Of a stretch of DNA of 64,000 nucleotides, positions 27,916 through 36,745 are shown one piece after another. Below the pieces are notes generated by a model. It was not told where the DNA came from. It did no database searches and was given only the letters and a program-made list of their open reading frames with translations. The DNA comes from Phenylobacterium sp. Root700 (GTDB taxonomy: Bacteria; Pseudomonadota; Alphaproteobacteria; Caulobacterales; Caulobacteraceae). Numbering within the stretch: the first letter of the stretch is position 1; each line of letters begins with the position of its first letter. Where the stretch lies: assembly GCF_001429025.1 (NCBI RefSeq), contig NZ_LMHT01000033.1, forward strand, positions 15,626 to 79,625. Direction: 5' to 3'. Made by a program: the position numbers and the translations under genes.

Positions 27916-28512
27916 ATGCGATGCAGCCCTGGACAGAAGGAGACCACGCGGACGCGGCTCCTGCGCGAGACGGCGGAGTCCATTAGCGCCCGTGGCGTGG
28001 CCGCCGCCCTCGGCGGCGTGAGCGCCGCGGCTGGCGTCACGCATGGCGGCTTCTATGCGCATTTCCGGTCTCGAGACGATTTGGTCGCCGCCGGTGCTCG
28101 CGAGATGTTCTCGCCGAGGGACGCGGCCATGCTCCCGGCGACCTCGGATGGGCGGCGGAACTTGGCCGTCTACGTGGACTTCGACCTCAGCAGAGACCGC
28201 CGGACCGCAACTTGCCCGGTCCCGTTGCTCGCCGGCGAGGCCGAGCGGTTCGCCGACGCAGCGCGCTCAAACTTCGCCCAGGGCGTCGCCCGGCTCACGA
28301 CGGCGATCCGCCCACAGCTCGCTCATGCTAGGCGCAGCGCTCCTGATGAGGAGGCCCATTCGGTCCTGGCTGAACTGGTGGGCGCGCTGGCGCGGGCCGA
28401 GCCCGATCCGGGACTGTCCGGTGCAAGCCTGGAACATTCCCGACTGGCCACTCGGCGCGGGCTGGACCTGGACCAAGCCGCCGCCGCCGACGACGAAGGG
28501 CCTTCGGGTTAG
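27916..28512 (+). CDS. TetR-family transcriptional regulator
   Basis: A 198-residue regulator. The helix-turn-helix is clear (RTRLLRETAESISARGVAAA; VTHGGFYAHFRSRDDLV), the type with HGGFYAHF that is common in proteobacteria. The ATG at 27916 gives the right length; the frame is open upstream to 27685 through sequence that is not protein-like. It is divergent from the acyl-CoA dehydrogenase operon and followed 4 bases later by an unrecognised gene, so the two probably form one unit. Confidence 0.85.
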   Translation: MRCSPGQKETTRTRLLRETAESISARGVAAALGGVSAAAGVTHGGFYAHFRSRDDLVAAGAREMFSPRDAAMLPATSDGRRNLAVYVDFDLSRDRRTATCPVPLLAGEAERFADAARSNFAQGVARLTTAIRPQLAHARRSAPDEEAHSVLAELVGALARAEPDPGLSGASLEHSRLATRRGLDLDQAAAADDEGPSG

Positions 28513-28516
28513 GGCC

Positions 28517-29758
28517 TTGAGGGAGGCGCAGGCGCAAGAAGAGCTCACCGCCATCGTCGCGCAACTGGCCGGCGACCTAGCTGCGGTGATCGCGCTCGAA
28601 AGCGACCCGGCGCTGCAGACCTGGCTAAGGTCCCAATTGGGCGCGCGCGATCTCGAGCCCGTCCACGTCCGGGTCGGGGCATCTGAGATCTGGGCCCTTC
28701 TGGACGCCCGCGGGGCAATTCTGGTCCGCCAAGCGCCGCCGTTCGGGGCTCGGTTCGACCTGTTCACGGAAGTCCGGCGAGACCCCGCGCTCCTGTCTCG
28801 GCTTCACGCCAGCATCCGCCAGACCGGCGCGAAGGTGCGGGCCGAAGCGCTGCTGGCCTTCGTGTTCGACAGCGCGAAGGATCCCTCCCGCCGGTCGATG
28901 AGCGAACTCCTGCGCCGGGCGCCGCTGCTGGAACAAACCGCATACCGCTTCGTGGCGGGCAGCATCACTAGCCTCCAAACAATGCGCAGAGACATCTACG
29001 CCTCAACCGAATCCTCGGGGCCGAGGTGGCGTCGAAGGTTACAGGCCTACTGGCGGCTGGCGCTGGCAAGCAGCCATCTCAATCTTGTGGCGACCTCCAA
29101 GGCGTCTCGCGGCTGGCTCGTCGACATGTCGAATAGCTTCGAATGGATCGAATGGACCCCGAGCCTGTGCCTCGTGCAGGAGCGATCCCTCTGGTTCGGC
29201 GCCGTGGCGGCGCGCAGCGTGACCGCGTTCGGTGACGCAGTGGTCGAAAAGTACCTCCGCGCCCTGGCCCTCGCGGACCAGCCGATGCGCGCGTTCGACG
29301 CTACGTTCGCCCTTTTGGCCATCGCTTTGGACGCCCCACGGGTTGCGCCCGCATTGCGCCAAGCGCTCGCCGGACAGGCGCAAGTCTTCCGACGCCAAGG
29401 CGGGCCGTACGGGCCGCTGCAGGCGAACATGCTGGAAAACGCCCTCACCTGCTTGGCGGACCCGGAAGCGGCGGATCGAGCCTTCCTCAAGGCCGTGGGC
29501 ACGCTGGGGCAAGCGCTTGAGCAAGGCCGAGGCCTGCTCGGCCGCGCGGCCATCCGCCTGGACCTGACGACGCCGATCGATGCGGACGGCTATCTTGGAT
29601 TCCTGAGCTTGCCGCGCCTCCTGCGAACGCCCCTCCTCGACCTCTATCCCGGGGAACCTGTTCACCTCTCCGCGTCAGGCCTGCCCCCGTCAGAGATCGC
29701 CGCGCACCTGGCCCAGGCTTTCAGCGGCGCGTCTCGCAACCCGCTCAAGGTCCACTGA
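28517..29758 (+). CDS. Uncharacterised 413-residue protein
   Basis: I do not recognise this protein. The reading frame is strongly coding in character up to its stop at 29758. No ATG is well placed; a TTG at 28517, four bases after the TetR stop, is the best start, but the true start could lie inside the TetR gene. It is rich in Ala, Leu and Arg with no signal peptide or membrane helix, and looks mainly helical. Segments such as SNSFEWIEWTPSLCLVQERS and ADGYLGFLSLPRLL may mark a folded domain. Co-transcription with a TetR gene suggests a regulatory or substrate-linked role. Confidence 0.6.
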   Translation: MREAQAQEELTAIVAQLAGDLAAVIALESDPALQTWLRSQLGARDLEPVHVRVGASEIWALLDARGAILVRQAPPFGARFDLFTEVRRDPALLSRLHASIRQTGAKVRAEALLAFVFDSAKDPSRRSMSELLRRAPLLEQTAYRFVAGSITSLQTMRRDIYASTESSGPRWRRRLQAYWRLALASSHLNLVATSKASRGWLVDMSNSFEWIEWTPSLCLVQERSLWFGAVAARSVTAFGDAVVEKYLRALALADQPMRAFDATFALLAIALDAPRVAPALRQALAGQAQVFRRQGGPYGPLQANMLENALTCLADPEAADRAFLKAVGTLGQALEQGRGLLGRAAIRLDLTTPIDADGYLGFLSLPRLLRTPLLDLYPGEPVHLSASGLPPSEIAAHLAQAFSGASRNPLKVH

Positions 29759-29888
29759 CGGGCGAGCGACGGCCCCGAACGTTCCAATCCTACAACCGCG
29801 TCCTGGGCCGACCTCCGCCGATCACGACAGTGATACGGAAAGCCAGCGCACATCCAAAACGCCCTTGAACATCTGACGAACCTCTGTC

Positions 29889-29905
29889 AGTGCTATTTTC
29901 CTACT
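29889..29905 (+). promoter_or_regulatory. 17-base operator copy before the first GST-kappa-like gene
   Basis: AGTGCTATTTTCCTACT, matching the consensus throughout, 50 bases before the start at 29955. Confidence 0.7.
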
Positions 29906-29954
29906 ATATGATCTGCCGCCTTCCGCAGCTGCACATTTCGACAATGGGAATGAG

Positions 29955-30572
29955 ATGAAGGTCAAATTCTTCTTCGATTTCGGTAGCCCGAACGCCTACA
30001 TGTGCCACCGCGTGATCCCCCAGATCGAGGACGCGACCGGCGTCCCTTTCGAGTACGTGCCGATCCTGCTGGGAGGCGTCTTCAAGCTCACCGGCAACCA
30101 GTCGCCCGCGACCGCCTTCGCCCATATCAAGAACAAGCCCGAATACGAACGGCTCGAGACCGACAGGTTCCTGCGGAGACACAAGCTCTCCGACTTCCGG
30201 TTCAATCCGCATTTCCCGGTGAACACGCTCCAGCTGATGCGGGGCGCGGTGGCGGCTCAGGAGGCCGGCGTGTTCGAGGCCTTCGTAAAGCAGGTCTATG
30301 ACGACATGTGGCTTCGCGGGCGAAGGATGGACGATCCGGAGGTCTATGCGGCCTCGCTCGTGGAGGCCGGCCTGCCGAAAGACGATATCCTGCGCCTGGC
30401 GCAAACTGACCCCGTGAAGTCGAGGCTCCTAGCCAACACTGAAGGCGCGGTGGACGCGGGAGTGTTTGGGAGCCCTTCGTTCCTCGTGGGCAAGGAGCTG
30501 TTCTTCGGCAAGGACCGGCTCCGGGACGTCGAGGAAGAGATCACCGCCGCCGCAGCGACGCAGCCAGCCTAA
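29955..30572 (+). CDS. 2-hydroxychromene-2-carboxylate isomerase / GST-kappa-like DsbA-fold protein
   Basis: A 205-residue thioredoxin-fold protein with a helical insert. FFFDFGSPNAY at the start carries Ser11 at the glutathione-activating position of GST-kappa and NahD; GSPSFLVGKELFFGKDRL is the cis-Pro segment near the end. NahD isomerises 2-hydroxychromene-2-carboxylate with glutathione, but no naphthalene genes are present, so the substrate is probably different. It is close in sequence to 57126-57755, and a third such domain is fused to a regulator at 47796. It leads an operon with two small genes. Confidence 0.9.
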   Translation: MKVKFFFDFGSPNAYMCHRVIPQIEDATGVPFEYVPILLGGVFKLTGNQSPATAFAHIKNKPEYERLETDRFLRRHKLSDFRFNPHFPVNTLQLMRGAVAAQEAGVFEAFVKQVYDDMWLRGRRMDDPEVYAASLVEAGLPKDDILRLAQTDPVKSRLLANTEGAVDAGVFGSPSFLVGKELFFGKDRLRDVEEEITAAAATQPA

Positions 30573-30590
30573 GACCTGTAAGGCGTAGCC

Positions 30591-30827
30591 ATGTTGGACA
30601 GCCCCGACCGATACCGACGAGACGCCGAGCTCGTAGAGCAAATAGCGAGGCAGATCTCCCTCCAGCCCGATAGGCTAGAGCTACTAGCGCAAGCGAAGTC
30701 TTTGCGTCGGCGCGCAGATGAAATCGAGGCCCGCCCGACCTTCTGGACCAACGCCCGGCAGACGCTTTGTCCGCGCCGGCTTAGCCGTCGAACGCTCCCG
30801 CGCCGCCCATGGCGGCTCTGGAACTAA
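30591..30827 (+). CDS. Small hypothetical protein
   Basis: A 78-residue reading frame, charged and helical at its start (RRDAELVEQIARQISLQPDR), becoming arginine-rich and low in complexity near its end. It lies 18 bases after the GST-kappa-like gene with AAGG before the ATG. The first 45 residues look like a real short helical protein; the tail is less convincing. Function unknown. Confidence 0.45.
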   Translation: MLDSPDRYRRDAELVEQIARQISLQPDRLELLAQAKSLRRRADEIEARPTFWTNARQTLCPRRLSRRTLPRRPWRLWN

Positions 30828-30864
30828 GCGACGAGCTTCACTTCACAATGGGGAAAGATCCGCG

Positions 30865-31161
30865 ATGAAATACTATCTTTGCAAATACATTCCACCCCGC
30901 GCTGATTTCTTGCCGACGATGAGCAGCGACGAACGCACTTGGATGCAGCAGCACGGCGCCTACATGGACGACCTGCTCGAGAAGGGGGTGATCGTCGCCC
31001 ACGGGCCCGTGATGGATCCGGCGGGCGGCTACGGGGTGTCGCTCTATCAGATCGCCGATGACGGCGACATCGCGGCCTACACGTCGCAGGACCCGATTGT
31101 GAAGAACGGCGCAGGCCACTACGAGCACTATCCGATGCTGCAGCTGCATTCACGCGGGTGA
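30865..31161 (+). CDS. YciI-family protein
   Basis: A 98-residue YCII-related domain protein (ferredoxin-like dimeric fold). The segment KYIPPRADFLPTMSSDER, followed by HGAYMDDLLEKG and GPVMDP, is typical. The ATG is preceded by GGGGAAAG. Family members are small putative enzymes in degradation clusters, in some cases acting in dehalogenation or lactone chemistry. It is the last gene of the operon begun at 29955; a strong hairpin follows. Confidence 0.8.
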   Translation: MKYYLCKYIPPRADFLPTMSSDERTWMQQHGAYMDDLLEKGVIVAHGPVMDPAGGYGVSLYQIADDGDIAAYTSQDPIVKNGAGHYEHYPMLQLHSRG

Positions 31162-31180
31162 GGCCGACGGCCGGCAGGCA

Positions 31181-31209
31181 AGGCCGCTGGCGTGCTACGC
31201 CAGCGGCCT
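31181..31209 (+). terminator. Hairpin after the YciI gene
   Basis: A perfect 13-base-pair stem, AGGCCGCTGGCGT / ACGCCAGCGGCCT, with a GCT loop, 20 bases after the stop. The remaining sequence to 31480 holds nothing I can identify. Confidence 0.65.
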
Positions 31210-31480
31210 GATCGCAAGCGCCTCCAGGCGATAGTCGATGACCGCGACAGCACGCGCAAGTTGTCTGGTGCGCCCGGATCGTTCGCCCGAAGACAGACGG
31301 TCCGCACACGGTCGCGATCGTGCGCGCCGCCTGGGTCGCAACGCCAGGGATGTTCAGCGCCCAGGACGTAGACGGCTTATCGCGTGAGGGGCGTCGATCT
31401 CCTAGTCCGCAAAGGGACGACGATCGTCGCCCCATTCTAGACCCTCGACAGAGTCCGCCGTCCGGAGATGACGAACGAGC

Positions 31481-31885
31481 CTAGCGGGGCGTCGTGATCG
31501 GATCCGCGTGCCGATGCACAAGAGTCCAGGCCTCGCCCTCCAACCGATAGACGCTGGTGACCCGCAGGGCCACCGGCGACGCTGCGTCCGCGTTCCCAGG
31601 TCTTTCGCCGTGTTCGACTTCGACCACGACGGCAAGATTGTCGGCCAGGTATGTCGCGATGTGATCGGCGTCCGCCGCCGCGCCGCCGCCCATACGGGCG
31701 GCCGCACTGGCCAAGGTCGCCTCCACCTTCTCGCGGCCTCGTGCGAACGGGCCGAACGGATTGCCCCAGGTCACATCGTCGCGATCGGAGAGCAGCGCCA
31801 CGTAGCCGCTGCAGTCCCCCTTCAACATCGCGTCGAGCGCATCGTGGTTCAGCGCGATGGCCTGTTCAAGTGTCCTTGCGGTCAT
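31481..31885 (-). CDS. SnoaL/NTF2-like protein (YybH type)
   Basis: A 134-residue cone-shaped NTF2-fold protein. Typical strings are GDCSGYVALLSDRDDVTWGNP, FGPFARGREKVEATL and RVTSVYRLEGEAWTLVHRHAD. These proteins bind small hydrophobic molecules and act as hydratases, isomerases or helpers. It follows the acyl-CoA synthetase by about 90 bases on the same strand, so it probably shares that promoter. The role is unknown. Confidence 0.8.
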   Translation of the reverse strand: MTARTLEQAIALNHDALDAMLKGDCSGYVALLSDRDDVTWGNPFGPFARGREKVEATLASAAARMGGGAAADADHIATYLADNLAVVVEVEHGERPGNADAASPVALRVTSVYRLEGEAWTLVHRHADPITTPR

Positions 31886-31977
31886 GTCGTCCTCTCCGAG
31901 CTGGATCGTATGAGCGCCGGACGCTTGGACCCCATGCCCTCATCATCTAGGCGTCGCCAGGCGTCAGCTTCTCGAAA

Positions 31978-33801
31978 CTAAAGGACGACGACGCGGTCGG
32001 ATGGTTTTTGGGCGTAGAGGTCCTCGACCAGCTCGGGCTGACTGGCCAGCACGGCGCGCGGGTTCACATTGCCCTTGTCGGTGACTTCTCCGGCGCCCAG
32101 GGAAGGCGGTTTCGTGAGGACGGCGAAGGCTCTGACGCGGCGGGTCGCCCCGGCGTTGGCGGCGTTGTAGGCGCGCAGATCGTCGGCGATGCGCGTGCGG
32201 AGCGCCGCTTCGGCATTCTCCCCGTCCAGGCCTTCGAGCGCCAAGTCCGCCCGGAGCGTCGGCGCCGCCCAGACCAGCAGTCGAACATCATCCCGATCCT
32301 GGCCGGCGACGACCGCCTCGGCGATGGACGGCGCCCCTGCGATCACCGTTGATCGAAGTTCGCCGGTGATGACCCAAGATCCGTTCGTCAGCTTGAAATT
32401 CTCGCTCAGGCGACCGGCGAACCGCAGGCCCGCCCGCGGATCGAGCGGGTCGACGAAGGTGACCGCATCACCCACCTTGTAGAAGCCCTCTTCGTCAAAG
32501 GCTGCTTCATTGAGATCCGGCCGGCCGAGATATCCCGGCATGACATTTGGGCCGCGCGCGCGGATCTCGTAACGATCTCCCGCGGGAACCAGCTTCACCT
32601 CCACGCCCGGATGCGGCAGGCCAATCTCGCCCCGCCCCTCACAGGCCCAGTAGGTGCTGCAGATGCCGGGCGCGGTCTCCGTCGTGCCGTAGCCCGAGGT
32701 GACCGCAATGGGGCCGCCCCGCGTCGCGTGTGACTGCGCCTGAAGGCGCTCCCAGGTATCGCGCGGAAGCGCGGCGCCCGCGTAGAGCACCCTGCCGATG
32801 CGCCTGAAGAAGCTCGTCCGCAGCTCCTCGTCCTGGTCCATCGCCTCGACGAGCATCTGGATGCCGGCCGGAACGTTCTGGACGAAGGTGACGGATATCT
32901 CCCTCAGGTTGCGGATGGTCCGGCCGATGAGCTCTGGCGTTGGGCGCCCATCGTCGATGTAAAGCGTGCCGCCGCTGCGCAGGATTCCATGGAGCGTATT
33001 GTTTCCGCCCATGGTGTGGTGCCACGGCATCCAATCGACCACCACGGGTGTATCCTGCTCCCGAAGGAGCAGGCTCGCGCTGTGGATGGCGTTGCAGAGC
33101 ATGCGCTGCGTCTGAGGCACGCCCTTCGGCGTCCCGGTGGACCCCGAGGTGAACAGGATCTTGGCCACATTGTCTGGGCCGATGTCGCACAGACGAGCGT
33201 CCACCTCGGCCGTGGCGGCATTCATCTCAAGAGATGCGAAGCTGCTGGCCGTGGCGTCCAGCTCCACGCTCACCCATTCCGCGTTCGCCAGGCCGGGAAT
33301 TGTCCGGACCCGATCCAGGCCTCGCGTTGACTGCACGAACACCATCGCCGGCTTGAGGATGTCCGCGATTTCGGCAAGACGTCCCAGACCCTCGGGATGC
33401 AGACTATAGGCCGGGGAGATGGGCGCCACGGGCACACCGGCCGTCATGGCGGCGAAGGTGATCAGCGCATGCTCGATGGAATTGCCCGTAAGGACCGCAA
33501 TCGGCTGGTCCTGCGTCAGGCGCCGCGCCAGCAACGACTGGGCGATGGCGCGCACGCGCCGCCAGGCGTCGGCGTAGGTGAGGCGCCGCCACTCGCCGGA
33601 CGCATCGCGTTCGGCCAGGTAGGTCCGGTCGGGCGCCTTGTCCGCCCATTCGGATAGGTAATCGCACAGGTGCCTCCGGCACTCCGTCAGCGCGATCGGC
33701 GAGCGCAGGATAAGGCAGCCGTCCTCGCGGTAGCTGATGTCCACGGCTCTGGGCGCGAACCCGCTGTCCACATCCAGGGTCGTGTTCAAGGTCTCACTCA
33801 T
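31978..33801 (-). CDS. Acyl-CoA synthetase (feruloyl-CoA synthetase-like AMP-binding enzyme)
   Basis: A 607-residue ANL-superfamily ligase that activates a carboxylic acid through an acyl-adenylate to the CoA thioester. The phosphate loop is ILFTSGSTGTPKGVP, the adenine segment GYGTTETAPG, and the late GEVTDKGNVN motif carries the catalytic Lys. Overall sequence style resembles feruloyl-CoA synthetases. A copy of the operator lies 127 bases upstream. It would feed acids produced by the alcohol and aldehyde dehydrogenases into CoA-linked degradation. Confidence 0.93.
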   Translation of the reverse strand: MSETLNTTLDVDSGFAPRAVDISYREDGCLILRSPIALTECRRHLCDYLSEWADKAPDRTYLAERDASGEWRRLTYADAWRRVRAIAQSLLARRLTQDQPIAVLTGNSIEHALITFAAMTAGVPVAPISPAYSLHPEGLGRLAEIADILKPAMVFVQSTRGLDRVRTIPGLANAEWVSVELDATASSFASLEMNAATAEVDARLCDIGPDNVAKILFTSGSTGTPKGVPQTQRMLCNAIHSASLLLREQDTPVVVDWMPWHHTMGGNNTLHGILRSGGTLYIDDGRPTPELIGRTIRNLREISVTFVQNVPAGIQMLVEAMDQDEELRTSFFRRIGRVLYAGAALPRDTWERLQAQSHATRGGPIAVTSGYGTTETAPGICSTYWACEGRGEIGLPHPGVEVKLVPAGDRYEIRARGPNVMPGYLGRPDLNEAAFDEEGFYKVGDAVTFVDPLDPRAGLRFAGRLSENFKLTNGSWVITGELRSTVIAGAPSIAEAVVAGQDRDDVRLLVWAAPTLRADLALEGLDGENAEAALRTRIADDLRAYNAANAGATRRVRAFAVLTKPPSLGAGEVTDKGNVNPRAVLASQPELVEDLYAQKPSDRVVVL

Positions 33802-33927
33802 GGCTTCCTCACCTTCGCCCTATGGCCTGCGGCGGCGAAGCTGGGCGCGCTGTCCGAGAAGGCGCGTCGACAGGTCTCGCAATCCGCTTCGGGTTCTCTG
33901 GTGACCCGCTGCCGACGCTCTCTAGTG

Positions 33928-33944
33928 CGTTCTTTTTTGGCATC
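33928..33944 (-). promoter_or_regulatory. 17-base operator copy before the acyl-CoA synthetase
   Basis: CGTTCTTTTTTGGCATC on the plus strand. The core GTTCTTTTTT matches; the outer bases differ from AGT/ACT. It is 127 bases upstream of the synthetase start. Confidence 0.5.
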
Positions 33945-34198
33945 CGTCAAGACAACGATGTGACGCCGCGCTCGCCCCGGGGATATGAGCCGCGCGCGGC
34001 TCATAGCTCGGCGTCGGACGCGCCCAGCGGCGCTTCGCGTTCTAGTTTGTTACTGTAAACCGGAGCTCGGGCCGCCATCGCCAAGACCGCGCCCAGCGCC
34101 GCCGTAGACGGCCGTCCGGCCTGAGCCGACACTACGGATCGAGCGTTCCACAGAAGACAATGCACCGACGAGCGCCGGTCTGGCGCGGGATCGCAGCG

Positions 34199-34230
34199 AA
34201 CCGGGCCGCGATCCGTAGAAGGGCCCGGTT
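34199..34230 (-). terminator. Hairpin after the HxlR gene
   Basis: A 9-base-pair stem, AACCGGGCC / GGCCCGGTT, with a 14-base loop, immediately downstream of the leftward HxlR stop at 34235. No U-run. The 33802-34198 stretch otherwise holds only the operator at 33928 and an inverted repeat GTTT-N8-AAAC near 34040. Confidence 0.4.
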
Positions 34231-34234
34231 GGGA

Positions 34235-34813
34235 TCAAGCGACGGACGCCGCCTTGCTCCTGATCTTCGCCTTGGGCCGGGCTTCCCCAACTTTCGACGC
34301 CTTCTCCTTCGCCGCCCCGCGACGGAGGCTTGCCGCGAGTTCAATCGGCATGTGCTGGGGGTGACGAGCGCCAGGACCCGGCGCGGTGCGGACCTCACGC
34401 GGATCCAGCGGCTCCTGGCACTCCGAGCAGACCATCACCGGATCAAACTGATGATTGCATTTGGCGTGGTGGTGGAGAAGCGGTCGGCCCTTCTTGCCGG
34501 CCATATGGATGTCGCCCCAATGGACGATCGACATGATCACGGGATAGAGATCCATCCCCTTGGGCGTGAGGCGATACTCATAGCGCGTCGGGTTGGTCTG
34601 ATAGGCCACCTTCGTCAGCACGAAGGCGTCCACAAGCTTATTCAGGCGGTCGGCCAGGATGGGGCGGCCGATGCCAAGCCGCTCCTGAAAATCGTCAAAC
34701 CGCCGGACCCTCAGGAAGCAGTCACGCAAGATCATCAGCGTCCAGCGGTCGCCGATCACCGACAACGTGCGGGCCACAGAACATGCTTGATCCTCAAGCT
34801 CGCTCCACTGCAC
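34235..34813 (-). CDS. HxlR-family transcriptional regulator with Cys/His C-terminal extension
   Basis: A 192-residue regulator. The HxlR winged helix covers about residues 8-105 (RTLSVIGDRWTLMILRDCF; RRFDDFQERLGIGRPILADRL; YRLTPKGMDLYPV). After it comes a stretch with HHHAKC and VCSECQ, spaced like a small zinc-binding site, then a basic Lys/Arg-rich tail. I chose the GTG at 34813 because TGGAG lies 7 bases upstream; no ATG fits. The target may be the divergent iron-type alcohol dehydrogenase unit. Confidence 0.83.
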   Translation of the reverse strand: MQWSELEDQACSVARTLSVIGDRWTLMILRDCFLRVRRFDDFQERLGIGRPILADRLNKLVDAFVLTKVAYQTNPTRYEYRLTPKGMDLYPVIMSIVHWGDIHMAGKKGRPLLHHHAKCNHQFDPVMVCSECQEPLDPREVRTAPGPGARHPQHMPIELAASLRRGAAKEKASKVGEARPKAKIRSKAASVA

Positions 34814-35307
34814 GGCCAATCTCCATTTCAATATGACAGAACCCGGCCAATACGCCGGGGGCAAATGCCGAATATGAACCCATATAGCATGCTTGCGGCG
34901 ATCTTCCACCCTCGGTGGCGGGGGTGGAACGCCGATCCCCATCAGTGCAGGAGCCACGCTCGCGGTTCGATATCGCGGGTGTGGTCACCGCTCTTCCACG
35001 CTCGAGTGGGTTTCGGATGTGATTCCCGATGGACTGGTCGCGGCCCCGACTCCACCCCGGCGTTTGGGGGCTGCGGCCCGATGTAGAGGTCAGGGCCGAC
35101 ATCGCTACCAGCCCTGCCCCTACCGCCGCGGGGCGGTCGTTCAACATAACGTCTCGATGCATCTGGACAAGGTTCTGCTTTATCACCGCCCATAAGGCAT
35201 TGGCTGACTCGCACGCGCATCTGCGGGCCGGTCGCGAGCCTCACCCGAAGGCCTTCGGCAAGCAGGTAACCACACTTGCGGAAGGACGAACGCCATTCGC
35301 GAGTATA
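34814..35307. other. Intergenic stretch without a recognised gene
   Basis: About 500 bases between the HxlR regulator and the operator at 35308. Several frames are open for short distances, but none has a plausible start, ribosome site and protein-like composition. It may be decayed sequence. It carries part of the divergent promoter region. Confidence 0.4.
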
Positions 35308-35324
35308 CGTTCTTTTTTCCTACT
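35308..35324 (+). promoter_or_regulatory. 17-base operator copy before the iron-type alcohol dehydrogenase
   Basis: CGTTCTTTTTTCCTACT. It matches the consensus except for the first base and is 82 bases before the start at 35406. Confidence 0.65.
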
Positions 35325-35405
35325 ATCTAATCAACTGCTGTGGGACTACCGTAGCCAAAGCCTGACATGCACGCAGCGTGTCGGGAAATGTAGGGAGGAG
35401 CGAAA

Positions 35406-36605
35406 ATGCGGCTCGCGGGCGTTCAGAACTTTCCGCCAATGGACCGGGTGCTGTTCGGACAGCCGGCGGCCGACATGGTCCTGGCCGAGGCCCAGCGACT
35501 TGGCGCCAACCGCGTCTACCTCGTGGTGAGCCACACGCTCAACACGACGACCAACGAGATCGAGATGATCCGGACGAAGTTGGGCGACCGTTACGCCGGA
35601 ACCTTCGATCGCGTGCCACAGCATACGACCCGCGCGAACGCCGTCGAGATCGCCAAGGCGGCTACGGCGGCGGGGGCCGACCTGCTGGCGGCCGTGGGCG
35701 GCGGCTCCGTGGTCGACGTGGTCAAGATCGTCACCATGTGCATGGAGCATGAGATCTTCGACGAGGACGGCCTCGACGGCTACGAACTGACGGCAGGCGC
35801 GCCAGGCGCCCCGACCATGTTGAAGCAGTTCCGCACGCCGCGGGTGCGCTCGATCGTCGTCCCCACGACCCTGAGCGGCGGCGAGTACAACGCCGGCGCC
35901 CTGGTGACCGACACCCGGCGGGACTGGAAACAGGTCTTCCACCACCCCCTGATGATGCCGCACTCGATCATCCTGGACCCGCAGATCACCCTCCACACGC
36001 CCGAGACCCTTTGGCTGGGATCGGGCACGCGGTCGATGGATCACGGGATCGAGGCCCTGTGCGCCAAGCTCGGCACCCCGCTGGTGGACGCCGTCGTCAC
36101 CGAGGGCATCGGCCTGCTGGCTGAAGGCCTGCGTCGCTGCAAGTCCGACCCGACGGACCTGGAGGCGCGCCGCCTGGCGCAATACGGCTCCTGGCTCTCG
36201 GCCTTCGGCCTTCAGACCCGCGTCCCCATGGGCGCGAGCCACGCGATCGGCCACGTCCTGGGCGGCACGTTCGGCGTGCCGCACTACCTGATCACCCCCG
36301 TCCTGATGCCGCACGTCCTGCGGTACAATCGGCCCGCCACCGAGGACGCACAGCGGCGTATCGCGGCGGCCCTGGGCGCCGCCGGCCGCAGCGCCGCCGA
36401 CGCTTTCGAGCAATTCATCCAGGAGTTGGGCCTGCCAGGACGGCTAAGCGACGTGGGCATCGAGCCCAGCGACTATCAGCGGATCGGAGAGATCGCCGTG
36501 AAGTCGGTCTTCGCACCCGCCAACCCGCGTCCGCTGAACCAGCCGGCCGACATCGTCGCCCTGCTTGAGACCTTGAAGGATCAGACGGCCGCCCAGCGCG
36601 CCTGA
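35406..36605 (+). CDS. Iron-containing alcohol dehydrogenase / maleylacetate reductase family
   Basis: A 399-residue group III dehydrogenase. The nucleotide segment is AVGGGSVVDVVKIV. Metal-region strings are RSMDHGIEALCAK and MGASHAIGHVLGGTFGVPH, carrying the conserved His residues. The family includes maleylacetate reductases and iron-type alcohol dehydrogenases; this protein is closer in style to the former, but no chlorocatechol or resorcinol genes accompany it. GGAGGAG precedes the ATG. It forms a unit with the MFS carrier and lies behind an operator copy. Confidence 0.88.
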   Translation: MRLAGVQNFPPMDRVLFGQPAADMVLAEAQRLGANRVYLVVSHTLNTTTNEIEMIRTKLGDRYAGTFDRVPQHTTRANAVEIAKAATAAGADLLAAVGGGSVVDVVKIVTMCMEHEIFDEDGLDGYELTAGAPGAPTMLKQFRTPRVRSIVVPTTLSGGEYNAGALVTDTRRDWKQVFHHPLMMPHSIILDPQITLHTPETLWLGSGTRSMDHGIEALCAKLGTPLVDAVVTEGIGLLAEGLRRCKSDPTDLEARRLAQYGSWLSAFGLQTRVPMGASHAIGHVLGGTFGVPHYLITPVLMPHVLRYNRPATEDAQRRIAAALGAAGRSAADAFEQFIQELGLPGRLSDVGIEPSDYQRIGEIAVKSVFAPANPRPLNQPADIVALLETLKDQTAAQRA

Positions 36606-36745
36606 CGGTTTCGACCCGCTAACGACACAGGCCGCACAGGCCACACGGCGCCCACGCGGCGGCGCAAGCCGCCTGCGAGGCCCCTTGCGCGCCCATGACC
36701 CGATCTCCCCCACGCCCTGTAGCCGTCAACCCGTCAGGACACTGC

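Noticed and set aside
29955-30572. Calling the GST-kappa-like genes nahD of naphthalene degradation
   Set aside because: No ring-hydroxylating dioxygenase, dihydrodiol dehydrogenase, extradiol dioxygenase or hydratase-aldolase occurs in the window; only the family assignment is supported.
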